Part shown: piece by piece, positions 9,342 to 15,642 of the stretch
Layout: every line of letters starts with the position of its first letter
Numbering within the stretch: position 1 is the stretch's first letter
From: a virus
Virus record (IMG/VR): IMGVR_UViG_3300047557_000268
Coordinates: 1-24,024 of that record
Strand: one strand, 5' to 3'
DNA: 24,024 nt
Program-made: the position numbers and the translations under genes
Notes under the pieces: model-generated
Seen by the model: only the letters and a program-made list of their open reading frames with translations
Told to the model about the DNA's origin: nothing
Database searches by the model: none

Positions 9342-10274
9342 GTGGCCGAAAAAGATAACACTCCTAAAACTGGCGGGGGCGATAGCCTACTGGTTGACCC
9401 AAGCGTTGCTGCTATTATCGCAACATTGCTATCAAGTATTAGCGGTGGTTCTGCCAAGAATGTCGAGTCGACCATAGTCGATGCAGATAAAGTACAGATT
9501 AACCCAGCAGCAGCCAGGGCTTTGCTTGATGCTTCAATGGCAGAGATTGGCTTTACTGGAAAACTTTCCCCGAAGGACCTAAACGAGTTTGTAAACCAGT
9601 TCAATGCTGAGGCTGCTCGTCAAATAGGGAAGGCTATCCGCACCACCAAGGAAGAGACTACTGGTGGAACAACTCCAGAGGAAGTACGCAAGAATAGAAC
9701 TCAATCTGTCACCACTAAAATTCTATCCTTCTTTGACCCAAAGCAGTTCGCCCGAGATTATCTCTGGGCAAAGGTTAACTTCAAGAAAGAAGAAGGTCTA
9801 CCTACTACTGCAACTGAGGTAATTGGCAAGGTCCGCAGTCTTGCTAAAGATTACAACTTGAATATGGTCAGCGATGTTGAGCTTCTCAACGAGGCAAAAA
9901 ATGTTGCAATGGGCAGGAAGAAACTAGAAGACCTACAGGTAGAGTTTGGCCAAAAGGCTGCCACCTACTATCCGTTGTATTCTGAGCGCATCAAGTTAAA
10001 TCCTAACGCAACTCTTCGGGAACTCAACCAGCCAGCAATCAACATTCTTGCTAAGACGCTTGAGATTGACCCAACACAGATTAGTTTAGATGACCCGCTG
10101 CTAGAGCGATTCGCTCGTCCAGATGGACTTATCGGTAAAGCGCAACAGCCTACCCTTGCCGAACTCCAGATGGCTGCAATGAATGACCCACGATTTGACA
10201 AGACATCTACTGCAATCAATATGGGTAGACAATCCGCAATCTCATTTGCCCGAGCGATGGGGTACAACATATAA
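9342..10274 (+). CDS. Helical virion-associated hypothetical protein
   Basis: This 310-residue protein begins with GTG at 9342, one base after the stop of the giant gene. Its stop overlaps the next ATG (TAATG), so it lies in the same transcriptional unit. It has a short hydrophobic patch near the N-terminus (SVAAIIATLLSSISGG, about residues 22-37). A largely helical body follows, with a repeated-looking pattern of acidic and Leu/Ile residues (ILAKTLEIDPTQISLDDPLL near residues 235-255). Proteins with this general pattern occur in actinobacteriophage structural regions as far as I recall, but I cannot name a family. A role beside the giant protein as a minor virion or ejection component is inferred from gene order. 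Confidence 0.6.
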   Translation: MAEKDNTPKTGGGDSLLVDPSVAAIIATLLSSISGGSAKNVESTIVDADKVQINPAAARALLDASMAEIGFTGKLSPKDLNEFVNQFNAEAARQIGKAIRTTKEETTGGTTPEEVRKNRTQSVTTKILSFFDPKQFARDYLWAKVNFKKEEGLPTTATEVIGKVRSLAKDYNLNMVSDVELLNEAKNVAMGRKKLEDLQVEFGQKAATYYPLYSERIKLNPNATLRELNQPAINILAKTLEIDPTQISLDDPLLERFARPDGLIGKAQQPTLAELQMAAMNDPRFDKTSTAINMGRQSAISFARAMGYNI

Positions 10275-11518
10275 TGGCACCAAAGAAAAAAGCGACTGCC
10301 AAAAAACCTACGGCCCAACAAGAGCTTGCTAGTGTGCAGAAGATGCTTGCTGACCTTGACAAGCAAGCGAAGAAGGCCGCAGCAAGTGTAGCCCCTGCCA
10401 CAGCCCCATCTCAACTACCACCAGCCATTGCTTTAGCTTTAGGTATTCCGCAAGCAGAGGGAACTCCTGGCGGTAGAATCACTCAGCAAGCAGAGCAAGT
10501 ACAGGCTGCTGCCGAAGTAGCGAAGAATGCTATTCAGGGATTTGCTAAGGCAACAGGAAGTGGTGTGCCATCAGACCTTAGACCAGATATGCCGCCACCC
10601 CCACCGGCAACAACTCCCCCTCCAGGGATGAGCGTAACTGGAACTGACGCATTCGATACTTTCCGCAAGACTCTTGCCCTTATCCTTGGCGAGAAAGAAG
10701 CTAACAAGGCTTATGTATCTTCTGTATTTAATAGATTCTTTGGGTATCAGAAGCAAGGCGTAGACCAAGATACGGCCCTAAATTTAGTGCTACGCGATGC
10801 TCGAGATGACCAAGCACTTGCCCCATTCCGCCAAAGATTCCGTGCAGTTCTTGCTCTGGAAGACATGAAGGCCGGTGGGAAGATTGTCGATGTTCCCACA
10901 ATCAAAGAGTACATCCAAGCAGAGCAACAGCTAGGCGAGGTTCTCAACCGTGCTGAATTAGGAGACCTGGCAACAGAAGATTTTATTGCAGATGTATTCT
11001 CGAAAGGCAAGTCGGTCAAAGAAGCAACAGACATTATCGGCACCGTTCAGAGTCGAGTAAAGAACGCTCCACTTTCAGTAAGACAGCAGTGGCAAGCTCT
11101 CTACCCAACAATGACTGATGCTCAAATTACTAAGGCAATTCTTCTCGGACCTGCTGGGGCAGCACAGCTCAAGCGACAAGCAGAAGGTCTTGATGTCCGA
11201 GCTGCAGCAGCAGAGGCTAAGAGTCTTATGCCGACTCAGGCCGAGGCGGAGGAATTGGCTTCCAGGGGTTACACCTTTGGAACATCTCTTCAAGGATTCC
11301 AGAATATCGCTGGCTTCTTCCCACAGACACAAGTAATTGCAGAGCGATTCAAGCGCCAACCATTCACCGCGCAACAGGCTATGGCCTTCCAGTTCGGTGG
11401 AGATGCTGCAGCCAAGAAAGAAATCGAGACCCTGCGTGGTCTTGAGTCAGGATTATTCCAAGCACGAACTGGTGCTTCAGGCACCGCCCTCGGAACGCAA
11501 ACCAAGGGCATTGTATAG
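10274..11518 (+). CDS. Ala/Gln-rich virion-associated hypothetical protein
   Basis: This 414-residue protein starts with an ATG that overlaps the previous stop. The N-terminal 30 residues are Lys/Ala-rich (MAPKKKATAKK), and a Pro-rich linker follows near residues 100-120 (DMPPPPPATTPPPGM). The remainder is helical. The C-terminal part has a pattern of 'AEAEELASRGYTFGTSL', then a 'GFQNIAGFFPQTQ' segment, then a Gly/Ala/Thr tail. I have the impression of having seen this arrangement in uncharacterised actinobacteriophage proteins, but that is recollection, not a search. With the two genes before it, it forms a three-gene block preceding the scaffold and capsid genes. It is the last gene before two intergenic stem-loops, so it may close a transcript segment. 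Confidence 0.6.
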   Translation: MAPKKKATAKKPTAQQELASVQKMLADLDKQAKKAAASVAPATAPSQLPPAIALALGIPQAEGTPGGRITQQAEQVQAAAEVAKNAIQGFAKATGSGVPSDLRPDMPPPPPATTPPPGMSVTGTDAFDTFRKTLALILGEKEANKAYVSSVFNRFFGYQKQGVDQDTALNLVLRDARDDQALAPFRQRFRAVLALEDMKAGGKIVDVPTIKEYIQAEQQLGEVLNRAELGDLATEDFIADVFSKGKSVKEATDIIGTVQSRVKNAPLSVRQQWQALYPTMTDAQITKAILLGPAGAAQLKRQAEGLDVRAAAAEAKSLMPTQAEAEELASRGYTFGTSLQGFQNIAGFFPQTQVIAERFKRQPFTAQQAMAFQFGGDAAAKKEIETLRGLESGLFQARTGASGTALGTQTKGIV

Positions 11519-11522
11519 ATTC

Positions 11523-11547
11523 CTGTCAGACCGACCAGCACTGACAG
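11523..11547. other. Intergenic stem-loop 1
   Basis: This is a perfect 7 bp inverted repeat, CTGTCAG (11523-11529) and CTGACAG (11541-11547), with an 11-base loop, five bases after the preceding stop codon. No T-run follows, so a classic intrinsic terminator is not supported. It could be an mRNA 3'-end stabiliser, a processing site or a protein-binding operator. Confidence 0.4.
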
Positions 11548-11573
11548 AGTAAAAGACTGGTAGCAGAAGCCGA

Positions 11574-11591
11574 CACAATTCCCCGATTGTG
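11574..11591. other. Intergenic stem-loop 2 upstream of scaffold gene
   Basis: CACAATT (11574-11580) pairs with GATTGTG (11585-11591) around a CCCC loop, with one G-T wobble. It lies 41 bases before the scaffold-like gene start and is not followed by a T-run. Together with stem-loop 1 it occupies most of the 113-base gap, one of only two sizeable gaps in the window. A promoter could sit here too, but I see no convincing -35/-10 pair. Confidence 0.35.
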
Positions 11592-11631
11592 CTTGAGGTC
11601 TGCGTAACTACAACGAAAGGGTGGAGTTGCT

Positions 11632-12105
11632 ATGAGCAACAACTACTGGGACGACGAAGACGAAGACGATGTAACCTCAGAAGCACAACTATCTGAAGGC
11701 GACTTGATTAAGAAGTTGCGTAAAGCAGAGCGTGCAAAAGAGAAGCGCATCAAAGAACTTACCGAGCAACTAGAGTCGCTCTCCAAGTCGCAGCGGGAAA
11801 GAACCGTCAAAGAAATCCTAGACAAGAAGGGTGTCAATCAAAAGGCAGCCCGATTTATCCTCAATGAAGTTACTGATTCCTCGGAAGAGGCAATCAATGC
11901 TTGGCTTGAGGAGAATGGTGATTTGTTTGGATTCAACACTGAATCTCAACCTAAGCCTAATGAGGCTAATTTAGCAGCATTAAGACAACAGGACATTATC
12001 ACCGAAGGTGCAATGACACCTGACAAAATGGAGGATGCAAGTCTGAAGATAGACAGTTTCAGCTCACAAGAAGAGCTTGTTAACTTCCTCCGTTCTCAAT
12101 CCTAA
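11632..12105 (+). CDS. Putative capsid scaffolding protein
   Basis: This is a 157-residue, strongly charged, mainly helical protein immediately upstream of the major capsid gene, the standard position for a scaffold. The scaffold guides prohead assembly and then leaves or is degraded. The N-terminus is acidic (YWDDEDEDDVTSEAQ). Residues about 22-60 form a Lys/Glu/Leu-rich probable coiled coil (KKLRKAERAKEKRIKELTEQ). A small helical domain follows (LDKKGVNQKAARFILNEV and INAWLEENGDLFGF). This layout matches scaffold-like proteins I know from actinobacteriophages. A good ribosome-binding site (AAGGGTGGAG, about 11617-11626) precedes the ATG. Scaffolds diverge quickly, so the identification rests on position, charge and predicted coiled coil. 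Confidence 0.75.
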   Translation: MSNNYWDDEDEDDVTSEAQLSEGDLIKKLRKAERAKEKRIKELTEQLESLSKSQRERTVKEILDKKGVNQKAARFILNEVTDSSEEAINAWLEENGDLFGFNTESQPKPNEANLAALRQQDIITEGAMTPDKMEDASLKIDSFSSQEELVNFLRSQS

Positions 12106-12114
12106 CAGTTCATA

Positions 12115-12130
12115 GTCACTTGGAGGTGAC
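12115..12130 (+). promoter_or_regulatory. Ribosome-binding site of capsid gene, in a small hairpin
   Basis: A strong Shine-Dalgarno sequence GGAGGTGA (12122-12129) lies seven bases before the capsid ATG at 12137. GTCAC (12115-12119) and GTGAC (12126-12130) can pair around a TTGGAG loop, so part of the Shine-Dalgarno sequence is in the loop and part in the stem. The site explains high capsid translation; the hairpin is short and may be chance. Confidence 0.5.
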
Positions 12131-12136
12131 GATTCA

Positions 12137-13090
12137 ATGGCAACAGTAAACTATACATCTACCTCTTCTTCTTCACTCGGAGGTACCGCTGGTGCTGCTG
12201 GTCTAGTTCAGAAGGCGTATGACCGTCTTCTTGAGTTCGCTCTCCGCTCCGAACCACTTATTCGTTCAGTAGCAGACAAGCGTCCAGCGCGTCAGGCAAT
12301 CCCAGGGTCAACAGTTGTTCTTCAACGCTATGTAGACCTTTCTGTAGCAACCACCGCTCTCACCGAGACCGATGATGTTGATGCAGTATCAATGTCAACC
12401 CCGACCTCTGTCACCATTACTCTTAACGAGTACGGTAACTCGGTCCTCGTAACCCGTGCGTTGGAACTCTTCAGCCTTGCTGATGTAGACCCAGCAATCG
12501 CAAACATCATTGCGTTCAACCTCGCCGATTCTATCGACACAGTTGCAATGACCACTCTTCGCGGTGGAAGCAATGTTATTTACTCGGGTTCAACCGCAAC
12601 CTCAACCGCAACCATCACTTCAACTGCAACCCTCACCTCGGCTAATATCCGTCGTGCGGTTGCTAAGCTCCGTGCCAACAAGTCTGTTGCTCGTAAGGGC
12701 AGCCTCTACTGGGCTGGTATCCACCCAGAGGTTTCACACGACCTTCGTGCCGAGACTGGTGCTGGCGGATGGCGTTTGCCACACGAGTACAACTCGAACG
12801 ATGCAATCTGGGCTGGTGAAATTGGTTCATATGAAGGAGCCTATTTCGTTGAGTCCCCTCGTATGTATGTTGCAACTGATGGTGCGTCTTCCATCAAGGT
12901 TTACCGCACAATCCTTGCAGGACAACAGGCTATGGCCGAGGCAGTGGCAGAAGAGCCACATGTCGTCATCGGACCTGTCGTTGACCGCTTGATGCGTCAC
13001 CGCCCAATGGGCTGGTACGGCGTACTTGGCTTCGCACGCTACCGTGAAGAGGCTTTGTACCGCATCGAGTCTGCTTCATCAATTGCTTAA
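12137..13090 (+). CDS. Major capsid protein (N4-gp56-like, HK97 fold)
   Basis: This 317-residue protein forms the icosahedral shell. The N-terminus is Ser/Thr/Gly-rich and probably flexible. Residues about 20-60 resemble an N-arm and early domain (AYDRLLEFALRSEPLIRSVA). The stretch at about residues 94-140 is the most telling. It has a beta strand, then VLVTRALELFSLADVDP, then a long helix (NIIAFNLADSIDTVAM), a pattern typical of the N4-gp56 family of major capsid proteins. The region near residue 195 (SLYWAGIHPEVSHDLR) is also typical of capsid P/A-domain sequences in that family. The gene follows the scaffold-like gene and has the strongest ribosome-binding site seen here. The codon use is richer in G+C than elsewhere (37 of 60 bases in the row from 12961), as expected of a highly expressed gene. 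Confidence 0.88.
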   Translation: MATVNYTSTSSSSLGGTAGAAGLVQKAYDRLLEFALRSEPLIRSVADKRPARQAIPGSTVVLQRYVDLSVATTALTETDDVDAVSMSTPTSVTITLNEYGNSVLVTRALELFSLADVDPAIANIIAFNLADSIDTVAMTTLRGGSNVIYSGSTATSTATITSTATLTSANIRRAVAKLRANKSVARKGSLYWAGIHPEVSHDLRAETGAGGWRLPHEYNSNDAIWAGEIGSYEGAYFVESPRMYVATDGASSIKVYRTILAGQQAMAEAVAEEPHVVIGPVVDRLMRHRPMGWYGVLGFARYREEALYRIESASSIA

Positions 13091-13100
13091 TTGATTGACG

Positions 13101-13132
13101 GTTAGGCAGAGGGTTTCGGCTCTCTGTCTAAC
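13101..13132. terminator. Strong stem-loop after capsid gene
   Basis: The arms 13101-13113 and 13120-13132 form a 13 bp stem with two G-T wobbles and a six-base TTTCGG loop, in the gap directly after the capsid stop codon. The following bases (AGTAAGTTC) are not a T-run. It is therefore either a weak or factor-assisted terminator that lowers expression of downstream genes relative to capsid, or an RNA structure protecting the capsid mRNA 3' end. This is the most stable hairpin I found in the window. Confidence 0.55.
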
Positions 13133-13154
13133 AGTAAGTTCATTAAGGAGAACT

Positions 13155-13424
13155 ATGCCAAACTATATCTTTTCAACACCATATGTAGAAGAAGGAATAG
13201 TCAGCCAAGAGCGTCTATTCACCTTCCGTAAGCGCCGTGTTGGAAAGTCCGTCATTAAGACAAATGGGACATATTCCGTCGTAAGATTCCCTGTAGACCC
13301 TGGTGCACAAAGTTACCAAGAGTTCTATCAGGGTGGCAAGAAGCACATTGTAGATGAGGCAACTAAGACTGCCCTTATCGCAGCAGGAATCGGTATCACC
13401 GAATCTAACTTCACAGCAGAGTAG
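13155..13424 (+). CDS. Small capsid-associated hypothetical protein
   Basis: This is an 89-residue protein. I place the start at the ATG at 13155, because a clear AAGGAG ribosome-binding site lies seven bases before it. An in-frame ATG at 13095 would put the first 20 residues across the stem-loop and gives an implausible N-terminus. The product has beta-rich character (YIFSTPYVEE, SVVRFPVDPG), then EFYQGGKKHIVDEATKTALI and a short Gly/Ile tail. Small proteins of this style often follow the capsid gene in actinobacteriophages as far as I recall. A capsid-bound or head-completion role is plausible but unproven. Confidence 0.72.
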   Translation: MPNYIFSTPYVEEGIVSQERLFTFRKRRVGKSVIKTNGTYSVVRFPVDPGAQSYQEFYQGGKKHIVDEATKTALIAAGIGITESNFTAE

Positions 13425-13429
13425 GGACG

Positions 13430-13741
13430 ATGGCAAAGCATTGGGAGTCACACCCCCAATATGTCGAAGGATGCTTCGGGTGCAAGGCACTCACCCTTCA
13501 GATGAATGCAGGGGACGCAGTAAGAGATGTGGCTGGCAAGAAGTGGGACTCAGAACTACAGGCCTACAGAGATGCCAGGGCACAGGGCATTCAGCCCGCA
13601 GGTACATCAAGACGGCATATCGAAGCAGCCTATGAGGCGTCAGCAAAGCTGAATCGCCCATATGATGCCGATGTAATGCCAAAGGCACAAAACATCACAA
13701 AAGGTACAGTCGAAGTAATGAAAGAGATAGGGATGGTCTGA
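13430..13741 (+). CDS. Conserved-looking CxxC hypothetical protein
   Basis: This 103-residue protein begins five bases after the previous stop, with a GGGA-type ribosome-binding site that overlaps that stop. The N-terminus carries two histidines and a CxxC pair (HPQYVEGCFGCKAL, residues about 8-21), which could bind zinc although only one Cys pair is present. A helical part follows (WDSELQAYRDARAQGIQPAG), then a second helix and a C-terminal segment. I recall similar short proteins in actinobacteriophage structural clusters, always without a known function. It is the first gene after the capsid pair and leads into the lysine-rich gene chain. Confidence 0.7.
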   Translation: MAKHWESHPQYVEGCFGCKALTLQMNAGDAVRDVAGKKWDSELQAYRDARAQGIQPAGTSRRHIEAAYEASAKLNRPYDADVMPKAQNITKGTVEVMKEIGMV

Positions 13742-13742
13742 T

Positions 13743-13892
13743 ATGCCAAAGGTAAACGGAAAGAAGTTCCCATACACCGCCAAGGGTAAGAAGCAAGCTA
13801 AGGCTTACGCAATGGGCGAGAAGATGGAATCCAAGAAGGAAAAAATGATGGAAGCCAAAAAAGGTATGAAGAAGATGGGCAAGAAGAAGTAA
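13743..13892 (+). CDS. Lysine-rich mini-protein 1
   Basis: This gene encodes 49 residues: MPKVNGKKFPYTAKGKKQ, followed by Met/Lys/Glu-rich helix and ending in GKKK. The KFPYTAKGKK-type start is one I recall from small proteins in marine and freshwater phages. It begins just after the previous stop (TGATATG), and its TAA overlaps the next ATG (TAATG). The high positive charge suggests nucleic acid or acidic-surface binding. No function is established. Confidence 0.65.
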   Translation: MPKVNGKKFPYTAKGKKQAKAYAMGEKMESKKEKMMEAKKGMKKMGKKK

Positions 13893-14056
13893 TGAAGAAG
13901 TCAAAGGGTTCCAAGAAGGTCGCCAAGGTTATGCGCGAATTCAAGGCTGGAACACTGCACTCAGGCAAGAAGGGTCCAGTAGTCAAGTCTAAGAAGCAAG
14001 CAGTTGCCATTGCCCTCTCTGAGGCAGGAATGGCCAAGAAAAAGAAGAAGAAGTAA
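13892..14056 (+). CDS. Lysine-rich mini-protein 2, DUF6496-like
   Basis: This gene encodes 54 residues. The pattern VAKVMREFKAGTLHSGKKG, then KSKKQAVAIALSEAG, matches the small family I know as DUF6496, found in phages and bacteria without a known role. It ends in a run of lysines. Both ends overlap neighbours through TAATG, so it is very probably translated by coupling. The KKQAVAIALSEAG segment looks like an amphipathic helix after a basic loop, which would suit DNA binding; that is inference. Confidence 0.7.
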   Translation: MKKSKGSKKVAKVMREFKAGTLHSGKKGPVVKSKKQAVAIALSEAGMAKKKKKK

Positions 14057-14193
14057 TGTCGTCGGGTCAGTATAAGAAACATCACGGCTTCAACAAATCG
14101 CTCATCAAAAATGGTATGATTGTGCGGATTGACAAGACTGGAAAGATTAAATCTATTACTGACCCAAAGACGGGGAAGGTTATCACCAAATGA
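14056..14193 (+). CDS. Basic mini-protein 3
   Basis: This gene encodes 45 residues: MSSGQYKKHHGFNKSLIKNG, then a beta-hairpin-like IVRIDKTGKIKSI and a TDPKTGKVITK tail. It is basic and not in a family I know. The ATG overlaps the previous TAA and the TGA overlaps the next ATG (ATGA). That chain of overlaps is the main support for it being real. Confidence 0.6.
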   Translation: MSSGQYKKHHGFNKSLIKNGMIVRIDKTGKIKSITDPKTGKVITK

Positions 14194-14450
14194 AAAAAGA
14201 CCCACGCCTAGCACGAGCTGGTGTTGCAGGATTCAACAAGCCAAAGCGTACACCAAATCATCCTACCAAGTCACATGTAGTTGTGGCAAAGGAAGGGGAA
14301 AAGGTCAAGACGATTCGGTTCGGACAACAGGGTGTCACTGGTGATAAGAAGCCAACCGCCCGCCAGAAATCTTTCAAAGCTCGTCATCGTAAGAATATTG
14401 CTAAGGGCAAGATGTCCGCAGCATACTGGGCAGATAAGGTGAAATGGTGA
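14190..14450 (+). CDS. Basic conserved small phage protein 4
   Basis: This gene encodes 86 residues. The motif series HPTKSHVVVAKEG, then KTIRFGQQGV, then KSFKARHRKN and GKMSAAYWADKVKW, is one I recall from many small proteins of tailed phages, always annotated as hypothetical. The KSFKARHRKNIAKGKMSAAY part is a basic helix. Stop and start overlap on both sides. Function is unknown; a DNA-associated role is possible from the charge. Confidence 0.72.
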   Translation: MKKDPRLARAGVAGFNKPKRTPNHPTKSHVVVAKEGEKVKTIRFGQQGVTGDKKPTARQKSFKARHRKNIAKGKMSAAYWADKVKW

Positions 14451-14611
14451 AGAAGAAGGCATTTTGGGACAAAAAGAATCCCAAGAAGAAGTCGACCAAG
14501 TTAACTGCAGACCAGAAGGCTGCTGCTAAGGCGAGAGCCAAGGCTGCGGGTAGACCTTACCCGAACCTTGTGGATAACGCTGCCGTACTAAAACAATCCA
14601 AGAAAAAATAA
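14444..14611 (+). CDS. Lysine-rich mini-protein 5
   Basis: This gene encodes 55 residues. I choose the ATG at 14444, which overlaps the previous gene by seven bases; an in-frame GTG at 14447 is the alternative. The product starts MVKKKAFWDKKNPKKKS, has a helical ADQKAAAKARAKAAG stretch and a defined PYPNLVDNAA segment, and ends in SKKK. The mix of a basic Ala/Lys helix and a short conserved-looking motif resembles histone-tail-like DNA-binding peptides. No function is known. Confidence 0.62.
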   Translation: MVKKKAFWDKKNPKKKSTKLTADQKAAAKARAKAAGRPYPNLVDNAAVLKQSKKK

Positions 14612-14626
14612 ATAGAGCAGGGGACA

Positions 14627-15358
14627 ATGAGCAAACAAGATTCTATCGCCCTCGTCTGGTGCGACAATGGAATGGTAGACGGAAAGTTTATGCAAGGCGT
14701 GACTGATGTACTACTTAAGTCAGGAATAGAATTCGCTTCCACGCTACGCAGTCAGGGCAACCAAATTGCCCGACAGCGACAAACAGTAATTGACTACTGG
14801 TATGACAAGACAGATTTTGAATGGCTCCTATGGGTTGACTCAGATGTGGTCATTAGCCCAGAGAAGTTTAAGTTGCTATGGGATAACAAAGACGCTGAGA
14901 AGCGCCCCATAATAACTGGAATATATTTTACCACGGACAACCCAGAGGAACCTCTGATGATTCCGATGCCAACAATCTTCAACTTTATAGTTGGGGATGA
15001 CGGTGGGTTCGGACTCACTCGGGTTCACCCAATGCCTGTCAACCAGCTTATTAAGGTTGATGCAGCAGGTATGGGCTTTGTGCTTATGCACCGAAGCATA
15101 GTACCCAAGGTTCGTGAAGCATCCGTTGAAGGACAAATCTTCATGGAGATGGGCAGAGGAAGCAAGTTTATCGGAGAAGATATTTTCTTCTTCGCTCTCT
15201 GTGACAAAGCTGAGATTCCTTTGTATGCCCACACCGGAGCACTTGCTCCGCATATGAAGCGATTCTCATTCGACGAACATTACTACCAAGCATTCTTTGG
15301 CAAGCCAAAGGAATCAAAACTTATTACCCCTGAAAAGAAAATCATTAAACCTAGATAG
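14627..15358 (+). CDS. GT-A-type glycosyltransferase 1
   Basis: This 243-residue protein probably transfers a sugar from a nucleotide-sugar donor, acting in the host cytoplasm. The metal-binding DxD motif is in LLWVDSDVVISP (Asp residues about 70-72). A GxGF-like acceptor loop (AAGMGFVLMH) lies near residue 147. A GED motif (near residues 183-185) gives the probable catalytic acid, with a following histidine in ALAPHM (near 209) as possible metal ligand. The last 15 or so residues are Lys-rich. The N-terminus lacks a membrane segment. A good GGGGA ribosome-binding site precedes the ATG. Its motif order is the same as in the glycosyltransferase at 22472, so the two are probably related. The substrate is unknown; virion protein modification is a candidate. 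Confidence 0.78.
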   Translation: MSKQDSIALVWCDNGMVDGKFMQGVTDVLLKSGIEFASTLRSQGNQIARQRQTVIDYWYDKTDFEWLLWVDSDVVISPEKFKLLWDNKDAEKRPIITGIYFTTDNPEEPLMIPMPTIFNFIVGDDGGFGLTRVHPMPVNQLIKVDAAGMGFVLMHRSIVPKVREASVEGQIFMEMGRGSKFIGEDIFFFALCDKAEIPLYAHTGALAPHMKRFSFDEHYYQAFFGKPKESKLITPEKKIIKPR

Positions 15359-15366
15359 GACACAAT

Positions 15367-15642
15367 ATGCCAACTGGTACCGCTGGTAGCACATTCTGTG
15401 CGGAGCTGAACCGCCTAGCAAATGGTGGCACATACCCGGCAATGACAGCATTCTTGGACGAACAAGGTGCTGCTAACAAATGGGCCGGAACCAGCGGACT
15501 CGGTGTTGTCGCTGCTTTGAATATTAAGGCAGAGGCTGGCCGCCAACCCGATGACTATAAAGGACTATGGGCAGTATGTAACGAGCTTGCCGGAACGACT
15601 GGCCAATCGGCCATCAATGCCTTAAGGAGCATGTCTTCATGA
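15367..15642 (+). CDS. Small hypothetical protein
   Basis: This 91-residue protein is compact, Ala/Gly-rich and helical, with sequence such as FCAELNRLANGGTYPAMTAF and GVVAALNIKAEAG. It has two cysteines far apart. It starts eight bases after the glycosyltransferase stop, and its stop overlaps the next ATG (ATGA). I recall similar short proteins near phage tail genes but cannot name a family. The coupling to the adaptor gene suggests a structural or assembly role. Confidence 0.65.
   Translation: MPTGTAGSTFCAELNRLANGGTYPAMTAFLDEQGAANKWAGTSGLGVVAALNIKAEAGRQPDDYKGLWAVCNELAGTTGQSAINALRSMSS

Noticed and set aside
9968-10414. 148-codon minus-strand frame over the 310 and 414 aa genes
   Set aside because: Spans the junction of two coupled + strand genes and has Cys/Leu/Ser-rich composition typical of a shadow frame.
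13095-13154. Longer start for the small gene after the capsid gene
   Set aside because: The ATG at 13095 has no ribosome-binding site and the extra codons run through the 13 bp hairpin; the ATG at 13155 has a clear AAGGAG.
13798-14214. Open frame of 138 codons on the minus strand across the mini-genes
   Set aside because: It is the antisense of Lys-rich codons, which yields Phe/Leu/Ser runs. It crosses four coupled + strand genes and has no ribosome-binding site I can see.
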